A DNA stretch of 64,000 bases, taken from positions 3,180-67,179 of the forward strand of contig NZ_JOIU01000036.1 of NCBI RefSeq assembly GCF_000720135.1. Reading direction: 5' to 3'. This DNA comes from Streptomyces sp. NRRL S-1022 (GTDB lineage Bacteria; Actinomycetota; Actinomycetes; Streptomycetales; Streptomycetaceae). This document shows, piece by piece, positions 9,195-17,103 of this stretch. Each line of letters begins with the position of its first letter. Position 1 is the stretch's first letter. The notes below the pieces were generated by a model that was not told the DNA's origin, did not search any database, and saw only the letters and a list, made by a program, of their open reading frames with translations. Made by a program: the position numbers and the translations under genes.

Positions 9195-9476
9195 CTAGTT
9201 GTCGAGGCCGATGGCGAAGGCGGCCTCCAGGTCGTGCTGGGAGTAGGTGCGGAACGCGACGTGCGTGTCCGTGGCCTCCACGCCGGGGATCTTGCTGATC
9301 CGGCCCGGGATGACCTCGGCGAGGTCCTCGTGCTGCCCGACGCGGACCATGGCGATCAGGTCGTAGGTGCCGGTGACCGAGAAGACCTCGCTGACGCTGT
9401 CGAGCGAGGCGATCCGCTCCGCGATCTCGGGAATCCGGTCCACACTGGTCTTGATCAGGACGATCGCGGTGATCAC
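9195..9476 (-). CDS. stand-alone Lrp/AsnC ligand-binding (RAM) domain protein
   Basis: 93 residues comprising only the effector-binding RAM fold of Lrp/AsnC regulators; the N-terminal DNA-binding helix-turn-helix is absent. Segments such as VRVGQHEDLAEVIPGRISKI and FSVTGTYDLIAMVRVG match the domain. Such proteins usually oligomerise and bind amino acids or related small molecules. Its ATG overlaps the stop of the rhomboid gene by 4 bp, so the two are probably translated together. Confidence 0.88.
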   Translation of the reverse strand: MITAIVLIKTSVDRIPEIAERIASLDSVSEVFSVTGTYDLIAMVRVGQHEDLAEVIPGRISKIPGVEATDTHVAFRTYSQHDLEAAFAIGLDN

Positions 9477-10216
9477 GGCTGTTTCTCTCCCTCGGTGACC
9501 GGAGCTGGGGCGGCTTTCACTCTAGTCGTACGGCCATATCTGACCCACGCGTAACCGAACCCGAGCCCGAACCCCAGCAGGTGCGCCAGGTACGCCACCC
9601 CCGGCCCGTCCGAGGCCTGCCTCGCCGCCAGCCACTGCAGGGCCGCCCAGAACGGCAGCACCACCCACGCGGGGAAGCGCAGCGGCAGGAAGAACAGGAA
9701 CGGAAGAAGACTGGTCACACGCGCGCGGGGGAACAGGTAGAGGAACGCGCCGAGCACCGCGGAGATCGACCCGGAGGCGCCGACCAGCGACTGCTCGGAG
9801 GCGGCGTTGACGGCCGCGTACCCCAGCAGGGCGAGGTAGCCGCAGCCGGCGTAGAAGAGGGTGAACTCCACCCGGCCCATCCGTTCCTCGGTCATCCCCC
9901 CGAAGACGAAGAGGAAGAGCATGTTGCCGAGCAGATGCACCCAGCTGCCGTGCACGAACAGCGCGGTGGCCGGGGTGAGCGCCGCGCGGGCCTGTCCGGC
10001 GAACAGCTCGGCCGGGACCACCCCCCAGTGCCGGAAGTACGTCCGCTGCGCGGCGAGCAGCGCCTCTCCGGTGCCGTACCCGGGGGCCAGCCCGGAAGCC
10101 GGGCCGAGCGCGAAGACCAGGGCGCACAGGCCGATCAGGCCGTACGTCGTCGGGGCCGTGGCACCCCGGACCGCTCTGTACGTCCGGCCGGCCGCCCTGC
10201 TCCAGGTGCTGATCAT
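9473..10216 (-). CDS. rhomboid family intramembrane serine protease
   Basis: Multi-pass membrane protease of about 247 residues. Key features are the HGSWVHLLGNMLFLFVFGG segment, the catalytic serine in VGASGSISAV and the catalytic histidine in AYLAHLLGFGLGFGY. The open frame extends far upstream, but the ATG at 10216 gives a normal-length rhomboid. No clear Shine-Dalgarno site precedes it, and a weak -10 (CATGCT) lies 8 nt upstream, so it may be leaderless. It is co-transcribed with the RAM-domain gene. The substrate is unknown. Confidence 0.9.
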   Translation of the reverse strand: MISTWSRAAGRTYRAVRGATAPTTYGLIGLCALVFALGPASGLAPGYGTGEALLAAQRTYFRHWGVVPAELFAGQARAALTPATALFVHGSWVHLLGNMLFLFVFGGMTEERMGRVEFTLFYAGCGYLALLGYAAVNAASEQSLVGASGSISAVLGAFLYLFPRARVTSLLPFLFFLPLRFPAWVVLPFWAALQWLAARQASDGPGVAYLAHLLGFGLGFGYAWVRYGRTTRVKAAPAPVTEGEKQP

Positions 10217-10369
10217 GACTACAGAGCATGACGTAACGGGACGCAAGCAGACAGACCGCCTCGCCGCTCGGAACGGACGGGCGGCGAGTCCCCGCCAGGC
10301 CGTAGGGTTACGAGCCACACGCGTCGGGGGCCGGCGCGGACCGACACGAGAAGGAAGAGAACAGTCACG

Positions 10370-10609
10370 ATGACGGTTCCCCTGCCGACGGCCACCACAC
10401 GATGGCGCTGCACCCTGTGCGGCAACCTCACCCGGTTCGACGTCACCCGCTCGTCGAAGGTCGTCGAGTACGTCCACCTCGATCTGGCCGGCGAGCCGAC
10501 GGTGGAGGAGCGCGAGGTGGTCAGTGAGACCATCGAGTCGGTCCGCTGCCGCTGGTGCAACGCGGACAACCAGGTGGAACTGGTGGACAGGCCGGGCGCC
10601 GGCTCCTGA
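10370..10609 (+). CDS. small zinc-ribbon-like protein
   Basis: 79 residues with two CxxC knuckles: CTLC near residue 15 and CRWC near residue 62. This suggests a small zinc ribbon. GGAAG lies about 15 nt before the ATG. A TAGGGT hexamer at about 10303-10308 could be its -10. It is divergent from the rhomboid gene and 45 bp before the NYN-domain gene. Conserved in Streptomyces as a hypothetical protein; no function is established. Confidence 0.8.
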   Translation: MTVPLPTATTRWRCTLCGNLTRFDVTRSSKVVEYVHLDLAGEPTVEEREVVSETIESVRCRWCNADNQVELVDRPGAGS

Positions 10610-10654
10610 GCGGAGCGGCCCCGGGAGGAATTTTCCGGTATTGGGGTGTGACGG

Positions 10655-11998
10655 ATGGTGGAGACCGCGGGCGGGGGGCCGGGGGACGGCACCGCCGAGG
10701 TGCTTGACCGTCCGCTGCCCGACGGCGTGCGCCGCCGGGTCGTGCAGATCGTGTCGGACGGCTTCGGCGGACTGACCATGGCGGAACTGCCCGCCCAGCT
10801 GAGGCAGTACGCCCGGTTCGCCCCCAATCGCCGGACCAAGTTCGCGGGCAACGCGATGGCCGCGGCGCTGGAGACCGATCCGCTGTTCCGGCAGCGGATC
10901 GGGGAGAAGTTCCGGGAGGCCCAGCCGGAACTCGCCGGGGCCCTCGACTCCGGCTCCCCGCCCCCGGCCGCGGACCCGCTCGACGTGGCGGCCGCGGCCT
11001 ACGTGCTGCGTCCGGCGGGCTGGGTGAAGCTGGTCACCGCGGCCGGCGAGGAGGCCCAGCGCGCGGACGCCGAGCGCGCCGACGAGGAGAGCCGGGCCGA
11101 GCTGGAGCGGTTGCGCGCGGAGCTGGCGCAGGCCCGGGAGCACACCCGCGCCGAGACCGAACGGCTGCGGGCGGAGCTGGAGTCTGCCCGGAAGGAAGCG
11201 GAATCGCTTCACCGCAAGCTGCGTGCCGCGCTGAGCGACGTCAAGCGGGGCGAGGCCGCGCTGCGCAAGGCGCACGGCGAGATGGACGCCGTGCGCGCCG
11301 AGGCGCAGGCGCAGGTGTCGGCCGCGGAGAGCGAGTCCCGGCGGCTCAAGACCCGCCTGGGCGAGGCCGAGTCCGCGCTGGAGGCCACTCGCCGGGCCGC
11401 CCGGGAGGGCCGCAGCGTGGAGGACATGCGGGTGCGGCTGCTGCTGGACACCCTGCTGGACGCCACCCAGGGGCTGCGGCGCGAACTCGCGCTGCCGCCG
11501 GTGTCCGTGCGCCCGGCGGAGACCGTCGACGCGGTGGAGCCGGGCCGGATGACCCCGAAGGACATCGCGGCGCGCGCCCTGTCGGAGCACGATCCGGCGA
11601 TCCTCGACCAGCTGCTGGCCCTGCCGCAGGCGCACCTGGTCGTCGACGGTTACAACGTGACCAAGACCGGTTATCCGCAGATGCCGCTGGAGAAGCAGCG
11701 GCTGCGGCTGCTGGGCCAGCTGTCGGCGCTCGCCGCGCAGACCGGCGCCGAGGTGACCTGTGTCTTCGACGGTGCCGAACTGGCCGCGCCGGTGCTGCTC
11801 GCGCCGCCGCGCGGGGTGCGGGTGCTGTTCTCCAAGCCGGGCGTGACGGCCGACGAGCTGATCCGCCAGCTGGTGCGCGCGGAGCCGCCGGGACGTCCGG
11901 TCATCGTCGCCTCCACCGACCGGGAGGTCGCCGACGGGGTCGCGAAGGCGGGTGCCCGGCCGGTGGCCTCTGCGGTGCTTCTGAAGCGACTGTCCTGA
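10655..11998 (+). CDS. NYN domain protein (YacP-like RNase fold)
   Basis: 447 residues. The N-terminal third contains a short conserved domain, then a long Glu/Arg/Ala-rich coiled coil (about 125-265). The C-terminal third is a NYN domain with the acidic active-site motifs VVDGYNVTK, CVFDGAE and ASTDREVADG. NYN proteins are PIN-like predicted ribonucleases; YacP is implicated in mRNA decay in Firmicutes. The coiled coil suggests a scaffold or a multimer. A structured RNA with a U-tract lies 40 bp after its stop. Confidence 0.9.
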   Translation: MVETAGGGPGDGTAEVLDRPLPDGVRRRVVQIVSDGFGGLTMAELPAQLRQYARFAPNRRTKFAGNAMAAALETDPLFRQRIGEKFREAQPELAGALDSGSPPPAADPLDVAAAAYVLRPAGWVKLVTAAGEEAQRADAERADEESRAELERLRAELAQAREHTRAETERLRAELESARKEAESLHRKLRAALSDVKRGEAALRKAHGEMDAVRAEAQAQVSAAESESRRLKTRLGEAESALEATRRAAREGRSVEDMRVRLLLDTLLDATQGLRRELALPPVSVRPAETVDAVEPGRMTPKDIAARALSEHDPAILDQLLALPQAHLVVDGYNVTKTGYPQMPLEKQRLRLLGQLSALAAQTGAEVTCVFDGAELAAPVLLAPPRGVRVLFSKPGVTADELIRQLVRAEPPGRPVIVASTDREVADGVAKAGARPVASAVLLKRLS

Positions 11999-12037
11999 AG
12001 GCCCAACGGACATAGGTAATGCCCGAATTGGCCGTAT

Positions 12038-12116
12038 CGTCACGCAACGTAGTGTCAATCGGGACTCACTGCACGTGAGTTGTGTGCAAAGAATGCACTG
12101 CGTGACGAGTTTTTTT
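12038..12116 (+). terminator. three-way-junction RNA followed by a U7 tract
   Basis: An outer 9-bp stem (CGTCACGCA at 12038-12046 with TGCGTGACG at 12099-12107) encloses two inner hairpins: ACTCAC/GTGAGT at 12064-12080 and GTGCA/TGCAC at 12084-12098. AG and seven T residues follow at once (12110-12116). It begins 39 bp after the NYN gene stop. The simplest reading is an elaborate intrinsic terminator. A T7 run is rare at this GC content, and the branched shape would also suit a cis-regulatory RNA. Confidence 0.6.
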
Positions 12117-12126
12117 GCTGTGGGAT

Positions 12127-12156
12127 TTGAACTGATCACAACTGGGTCACTAGGGT
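12127..12156 (+). promoter_or_regulatory. housekeeping-type promoter of the first NlpC/P60 gene
   Basis: TTGAAC (12127-12132), an 18-bp spacer and TAGGGT (12151-12156) match the HrdB consensus well. Transcription would start near 12163, giving a leader of about 45 nt before the GTG at 12210. Confidence 0.6.
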
Positions 12157-12209
12157 CTGGGCTCGAACCTCCGAACGGGTGAACACTCACAAGAAGGAGT
12201 TCGTCCTCC

Positions 12210-13250
12210 GTGGCGTCCCACCGTCGACCCAAGCAGCCGAGCCGCACCCGCGTGACCGTGCTCACCACCGCTGCCGCAGCTGCCGTCGCGCTCAGCGCCA
12301 ACGCCGCCAACGCCGCGCCGAGCGAGAAGCTCGGCAAGGACGAGGTCAAGGCCAAGGTCGACAAGCTCTACGAGCAGGCCGAGCAGGCGACCGAGAAGTA
12401 CAACGGCGCCAAGGAGAAGCAGCAGAAGCTGCAGAAGGAAATCGCCACCATCCAGGACGACGTCGCCCGCGGCCAGGAGGAGCTCAACAAGCTGCGCGAC
12501 GGCCTGGGTTCGCTGGCCACCGCGCAGTACCGGTCCGGCGGCATCGACTCCTCGGTCCAGCTCTTCCTGTCCTCGGACCCGGACGACTTCCTCGACAAGG
12601 CGTCCACGCTCGACCAGTTGAGCAGCCAGCAGGTCGACGCGCTGAAGAAGATCCAGGACAAGCAGCGCGAACTCGCCCAGGAGCGGGCCGAGGCGACCGA
12701 GAAGCTCAAGGACCTCTCGGCCACCCGCACCGAACTGGGCAACAAGAAGAAGGAAGTCCAGAGCAAGCTCGCCGAGGCGCAGAAGCTCCTGAACACCCTG
12801 ACCGCCAAGGAGAAGGCGCAGCTCGCCGAGAAGGAGCAGCGCGCCAACCGCTCCTCCACCGAGCGCGTGGACCTCGGTGACGCCCCGCCGGCCTCCGGCC
12901 GTGCCCAGGCGGCCTTCTCCGCCGCCCAGACCAGACTCGGCTCGCCGTACGTCTACGGCGCCACCGGCCCCTCCTCCTTCGACTGCTCGGGCCTGACCTC
13001 GTGGGCCTACGCCCAGGCCGGCGTCTCCATCCCGCGCACCTCCGAGGCGCAGGCGCAGATCGGTACGAAGATCTACAACCAGAGCGACCTCAAGGTCGGC
13101 GACCTGGTCTTCTTCTTCAACGACATCCACCACGTCGGCCTCTACGCGGGCAACGGCCAGATCCTGCACGCCCCGCGCACCGGCACGGTCGTCCGGTACG
13201 AGTCCATGACGACCATCGGCGGCCCGTTCATGTTCGGCGTCCGGGTCTGA
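12210..13250 (+). CDS. secreted NlpC/P60 peptidoglycan endopeptidase (paralogue 1)
   Basis: 346 residues. A signal peptide (about 1-36, ending ANAA) is followed by a long Glu/Lys/Ala coiled-coil region (about 40-215) and a C-terminal NlpC/P60 cysteine peptidase domain. The catalytic Cys is in SSFDCSGLTSWAYAQAG and the His in DIHHVGLYAGNGQ. The architecture matches RipA/RipC-like wall hydrolases that cut stem peptides, with the coiled coil as a regulatory or inhibitory segment. GTG start preceded by AAGGAG. A close paralogue follows at 13489. M. tuberculosis has an NlpC/P60 protein at the equivalent locus near qcrCAB. Confidence 0.93.
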   Translation: MASHRRPKQPSRTRVTVLTTAAAAAVALSANAANAAPSEKLGKDEVKAKVDKLYEQAEQATEKYNGAKEKQQKLQKEIATIQDDVARGQEELNKLRDGLGSLATAQYRSGGIDSSVQLFLSSDPDDFLDKASTLDQLSSQQVDALKKIQDKQRELAQERAEATEKLKDLSATRTELGNKKKEVQSKLAEAQKLLNTLTAKEKAQLAEKEQRANRSSTERVDLGDAPPASGRAQAAFSAAQTRLGSPYVYGATGPSSFDCSGLTSWAYAQAGVSIPRTSEAQAQIGTKIYNQSDLKVGDLVFFFNDIHHVGLYAGNGQILHAPRTGTVVRYESMTTIGGPFMFGVRV

Positions 13251-13316
13251 CACCCGGCGACACACCGGACACGGTGGCGCCCGAACGGGCGAATCACCGG
13301 AACCCAAACTGACTCC

Positions 13317-13352
13317 ACGCCCCGCCCATGACCTGCGTCAGCGGCGGGGCGT
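13317..13352 (+). terminator. terminator hairpin between the NlpC/P60 paralogues
   Basis: ACGCCCCGCC (13317-13326) pairs perfectly with GGCGGGGCGT (13343-13352) over a 16-nt loop, 67 bp after the first paralogue's stop. A second possible stem (CGGTG/CACCG) lies just upstream at about 13272-13299. Confidence 0.6.
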
Positions 13353-13413
13353 CACTCTGCGTTGACTCCGAGGTCTTTGGCCCGGGCCGCTCGGCACGGC
13401 TACTGTCTGCCGC

Positions 13414-13459
13414 GTTTCCCCGGCGCTGGGGCCTCCCCGTCCCCAGGCGCCGGGGAAAC
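13414..13459 (+). promoter_or_regulatory. long leader hairpin before the second NlpC/P60 gene
   Basis: GTTTCCCCGGCGC then TGGGG pairs with the 13441-13459 arm with a single bulged C, giving an 18-bp stem with a 9-nt loop. It ends 29 bp before the preferred GTG at 13489. It could be a cis-acting RNA element or an attenuator; nothing similar precedes the first paralogue. Confidence 0.5.
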
Positions 13460-13488
13460 GGTCTGTGTCCGCCAGCAGAAGGACTGCC

Positions 13489-14499
13489 GTGGGGTCCCAT
13501 CGCCGCCTTGCCCCGTCCGGATTCGACCGGGGCGCCCTAGCCCTGTGCGTACTGTCCACCTCGATGGCCGCGCTCGGTGCCGTACCGGTGCACGCCGCGC
13601 CGAACGCCGACACCCGGGCCGAGGTGGACCGCCTGTACGAGGAGGCCGAGAAGGCGACCCAGGCCTACGACAAGGCCGACGAGCAGGCGGGGCGGCTGCG
13701 CCGCCGGGTCCGGGACGCGCAGGACCACATCGCGCGCCAGCAGGAGCGCGTCAACGACCTGCGCGAGCAGATCGGTTCGCTGGCCGGGGCCCAGTACCGC
13801 TCCGGCGGCATCGATCCGGCGGTCGCCCTGCTGTTCTCCGCCGACCCCGACGATTACCTGGACAAGGCGTCCACGCTGGACCGCATCGGCACCCGGCAGG
13901 CGGGCCGGCTCAAGGAGCTGCAGTCCGTGCTGCGCGACCTCGCCCAGGAGCGCGCGGAGGCGGCCGGCACCCTCGCCGAGCTGGAACGCAGCCGCAAGGC
14001 CGTGGCCGAGCACAAGCGGACCGTGGAGCGCAAGCTCGCCCGGGCCCGGCAGCTGATCAACGCCCTGCCCACCGCCGAACGCGCCGCCTACGACCGGGCC
14101 TCCCGCGGCGGCCGCACGGACCTGCCCGACCTGTCCGGCGTCCCCGCGCCCGACGGCCGCGCCGCCGCGGCCCTGGCCGCCGCCCGCTCCGCTCTCGGCC
14201 GCCCCTACGTGTGGGGCGCCAACGGCCCCTCCGGATTCGACTGTTCGGGCCTGACGCAGTGGGCGTACGCGCACGCCGGCGTCCACCTGCCGCGCACCTC
14301 GCAGGAACAGCGGTTCGCCGGCCGGCGGGTCCCGCTCTCCCAGGCCCGCCCCGGAGACCTGGTCGTCTACCGCTCCGACGCCGGCCACGTGGCGATGTAC
14401 GCGGGCAACGGCCAGGTCATCCACGCCCCTTACCCCGGCGCCCCGGTGCGGTACGACCCGGTCGGGATGATGCCCGTCTCCTCGGTCACCCGGCCCTGA
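13489..14499 (+). CDS. secreted NlpC/P60 peptidoglycan endopeptidase (paralogue 2)
   Basis: 336 residues from the GTG at 13489, chosen because AAGGA lies upstream and the N-terminus MGSHRR then aligns with MASHRR of the first paralogue; an in-frame GTG at 13465 would add 8 residues. Signal peptide ends near VHAA, a coiled-coil region follows, then the NlpC/P60 domain with Cys in SGFDCSGLTQWAYAHAG and His in DAGHVAMYAGNGQVIHAP. Strong similarity along the whole length indicates tandem duplication. The separate terminator and unusual leader hairpin suggest different control. Confidence 0.92.
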   Translation: MGSHRRLAPSGFDRGALALCVLSTSMAALGAVPVHAAPNADTRAEVDRLYEEAEKATQAYDKADEQAGRLRRRVRDAQDHIARQQERVNDLREQIGSLAGAQYRSGGIDPAVALLFSADPDDYLDKASTLDRIGTRQAGRLKELQSVLRDLAQERAEAAGTLAELERSRKAVAEHKRTVERKLARARQLINALPTAERAAYDRASRGGRTDLPDLSGVPAPDGRAAAALAAARSALGRPYVWGANGPSGFDCSGLTQWAYAHAGVHLPRTSQEQRFAGRRVPLSQARPGDLVVYRSDAGHVAMYAGNGQVIHAPYPGAPVRYDPVGMMPVSSVTRP

Positions 14500-14526
14500 C
14501 CGCGCCGCGCGCCGTACGATCGGGAA

Positions 14527-15714
14527 ATGGCTGGTCGCAGGCGGGCGTGGAGCATCGGGGCGGTAGGACTGGGCCTGCTGCTGCCGCTGGCCGGGTGCGG
14601 CGGGCCCACGGCGGCCGACTCCGCGCGGGCCGGTGTGCAGCAGGTGCTGGACCGGCGCGCGGCCGCGCTCCTCGGCCGCGACGAGACGGCGTACGGCGCG
14701 ACGGGCACCCGCACCGGGTACAGCCGGCTGCGCGCCCTCCCGCTGGCCTCCTGGAGCTACCGGGTCACCGCCGTGCGCCGCACCGCCTCCGGCGCCACCG
14801 CCGACGCCGAGCTGCGCTACCGCGTCGCCGGCTACGACAAGGCCCCCGTCGACGCCCGCCGCACCCTCACCCTGGGCCGCACCGCCGGCGGCCGGTGGTA
14901 CGTCACCGCCGACCGGCCCGCCGCACGGGCCGGGCAGCAGCTGTGGGACCAGGGCACGGTGACCGCGGTGCGGGGCGCGCACAGCCTGGTGCTCGGCACC
15001 GGGGGCTCCGCCGCCGGCCTGAGGTCGTACGCCCGGCTGGCGGACCGGGCGGTCCCGGCCGTCTCCGGGGCGTGGGGCACCGACTGGAGCCGCCGGGTCG
15101 TCGTGCTCGTCCCGCGGTCCCTGGCGGGCATGGCGTCCCTGCTGGGCTCGCCGGCCGCCAGCTACCGGGGGATCGCCGCCGTCACCACCGGCGAGGCCGG
15201 CGGTTCGGGCCGGTCGCCCGCGGACCGGGTGGTGGTCAACCCGGAGGCGTACGCCGGGCTCGGCGACCCCGGCAAGCAGGTCGTCCTCACCCACGAGACC
15301 ACCCACGTCGCCACCCGGGCGCGCACCACCGCCGCCACCCCGCTGTGGCTCTCCGAGGGCTACGCCGACTGGATCGGCTACCTCGGCACCGGCCGCACCC
15401 CGGTCGAGGCCGCCCCGGAACTCGCCCGAGCCGTCCGGGACGGCGAGACGCCCCGCACACTCCCCGCCGACAAGGACTTCGCCTTCACCAGCGAACCCAC
15501 CGGACTGGCCCGTGCCTACGAGGGCGGCTGGCTGGCCTGCCGGATGATCGCCGACCAGTGGGGCGCGGCCCGGCTCGGCGCCTTCTACCGGGCCGTCGGC
15601 GCCCACGGGCAGCGGGCCGGCGCGGTCGAGGAGGCCCTGGAGAAGGTGCTCGGCGCGACCCCGCGGGAATTCACCGCCCGCTGGCGCGCCTACGTCACGG
15701 CACAGCTCGGCTGA
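14527..15714 (+). CDS. lipoprotein with HExxH metallopeptidase signature
   Basis: 395 residues. The N-terminus has a lipobox (LLPLAGCGG, Cys about residue 22), so it should be anchored to the outer face of the membrane. The C-terminal half carries HETTH followed by LSEGYADW, the HExxH...E arrangement of gluzincin metallopeptidases. The central part resembles an NTF2-like fold, which is a guess. It directly follows two wall peptidases, suggesting an envelope role. A TACGAT hexamer 6 nt before the ATG suggests a leaderless transcript. Confidence 0.8.
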   Translation: MAGRRRAWSIGAVGLGLLLPLAGCGGPTAADSARAGVQQVLDRRAAALLGRDETAYGATGTRTGYSRLRALPLASWSYRVTAVRRTASGATADAELRYRVAGYDKAPVDARRTLTLGRTAGGRWYVTADRPAARAGQQLWDQGTVTAVRGAHSLVLGTGGSAAGLRSYARLADRAVPAVSGAWGTDWSRRVVVLVPRSLAGMASLLGSPAASYRGIAAVTTGEAGGSGRSPADRVVVNPEAYAGLGDPGKQVVLTHETTHVATRARTTAATPLWLSEGYADWIGYLGTGRTPVEAAPELARAVRDGETPRTLPADKDFAFTSEPTGLARAYEGGWLACRMIADQWGAARLGAFYRAVGAHGQRAGAVEEALEKVLGATPREFTARWRAYVTAQLG

Positions 15715-15722
15715 GCGGTCCC

Positions 15723-15739
15723 CCCGCCGCAGCGGCGGG
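15723..15739. terminator. short bidirectional hairpin between convergent genes
   Basis: CCCGCCG pairs with CGGCGGG over a 3-nt loop, in the 32-bp gap between the lipoprotein gene and the convergent mannosyltransferase-like gene. Confidence 0.4.
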
Positions 15740-15746
15740 CCGGCCC

Positions 15747-16982
15747 TCAGGGGGAGACCGGGGTCTCCTCCTGGCGGGCGGCCCGGGGCGGGAAGGGGGT
15801 GTCCGCGGACCGCGGGACGGTCGCGTGCCACAGGCGGCGGCCCGCCGTGACCGTGGCCGCGACCAGCAGGCCGTTGCGCACCGCCAGCAGCGTCACGCCG
15901 TACCAGTCGCTCAGCACGACGTGCGAGAAGCCGAGCGGGAACTCCAGAACCGTCACGAAGGAGGCGAGGACGACCAGCAGCGCGGGCGGCCCCATGCGGC
16001 TCGCCCGGTGCGCCAGGCACACCGCGGCCAGTCCGACCAGCCACACCAGGTACTGCGGGCTGATCACCCGGCTGGTCACCGTGAACAGCAGCACCGCCGT
16101 CAGGGCCGCGTCGGCAAGGGTGTGCGGCGCGAAGCGGGCCGCGCGCAGCCGCCACAGCAGCAGCCAGCCGAACGCGGCCCCGGTCAGCGCCAGCGCCGCC
16201 GTGCTGACCTCGTCCACGTGCGGGCCCAGGAACTCGATCGACCCGTAGTTCAGCAGCACCTGCCCCTGCCAGCCGAAGTGCCGGGCCACGTGGAAGACGA
16301 GGGCGCCCAGCGACTCCACCTCGGTGCCCCGGTCCCGCTGGAAGGTCAGGAACGCGAAGGCGCCCGGCATGGACACCGCGAACAGCAGCGCGACGCCCGC
16401 CGCGGTCACCGCCGCCGCCGCCCACGCCCGCCGCCGCACCGCACCGACCAGCAGCAGCGCCGGCCACACCTTCAGCAGCGCCCCGAACGCCGTGAGCGCG
16501 CCCATCACCCGCGGCCGGCGGGCCCCGGCGAGCAGCGCCGCCACGGCCACCGCGGTCACCATCACGTCGTAGCGGGCGTACACCGTCGGCCCGAGCAGCG
16601 GCACGCCCGCCACCCACACCCAGGCCCCGCGCGCGGAGCGCTCGGGGCGCCCGGCCGCGTACACCAGCAGTGCCAGCACGACGGCGTCGGCCAGGCAGGC
16701 CAGCACGTAGAAGCCGTGCGCGTACGACAGGAAGGGCAGCACGGCGGGGGAGAGGACGGCGAGGGCCGCGGCCGGCGGGTACTGCCAGGTCACGTCGTCC
16801 AGCGGAAACGTTCCTTGCTGCAGGACCTCGTACCAGCCGCGGTAGATCACCGACACGTCCGAGGTGACGTCCGGGCCCGGGAAGGCGTACACCCGGAACA
16901 CGAACAGCAGCAGTACCGTGCGGGTGACGGCCCAGGTCCCGAGCAGCCAGGCAAGGGACCGCCAGGCACCCTTCGTGTCCAC
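15747..16982 (-). CDS. polytopic GT87/GT-C-like glycosyltransferase
   Basis: About 411 residues with roughly ten membrane helices, of the GT-C family that uses polyprenyl-phosphate sugars (PimE / mannosyltransferase type). The first external loop holds the acidic FPGPDVTSDVSVIYRGWYE segment and WQYPPAAA, as in GT87 enzymes. The GTG at 16982 has AGGGG 6-7 nt upstream; an in-frame ATG at 17021 with AGGA is the alternative (424 residues). It is divergent from a PimB'-like enzyme, so a role in phosphatidylinositol mannoside or related glycans is inferred. Confidence 0.8.
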   Translation of the reverse strand: MDTKGAWRSLAWLLGTWAVTRTVLLLFVFRVYAFPGPDVTSDVSVIYRGWYEVLQQGTFPLDDVTWQYPPAAALAVLSPAVLPFLSYAHGFYVLACLADAVVLALLVYAAGRPERSARGAWVWVAGVPLLGPTVYARYDVMVTAVAVAALLAGARRPRVMGALTAFGALLKVWPALLLVGAVRRRAWAAAAVTAAGVALLFAVSMPGAFAFLTFQRDRGTEVESLGALVFHVARHFGWQGQVLLNYGSIEFLGPHVDEVSTAALALTGAAFGWLLLWRLRAARFAPHTLADAALTAVLLFTVTSRVISPQYLVWLVGLAAVCLAHRASRMGPPALLVVLASFVTVLEFPLGFSHVVLSDWYGVTLLAVRNGLLVAATVTAGRRLWHATVPRSADTPFPPRAARQEETPVSP

Positions 16983-17103
16983 GTGATCCCCTGCCGTTCG
17001 ATTTCCGCGTCGGGCGACCATGATGTCCTGCGCGGCTGTGCACATGCCACAGGCCCGGCCGGACCCGGCCCGCCGGACGGCCCATTCGGTAGGGTCGGCG
17101 GCG

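Noticed and set aside
12117..12209. c-di-AMP (ydaO) riboswitch before the wall hydrolase gene
   Set aside because: Known upstream of some Streptomyces wall hydrolases, but its conserved segments are not present here.
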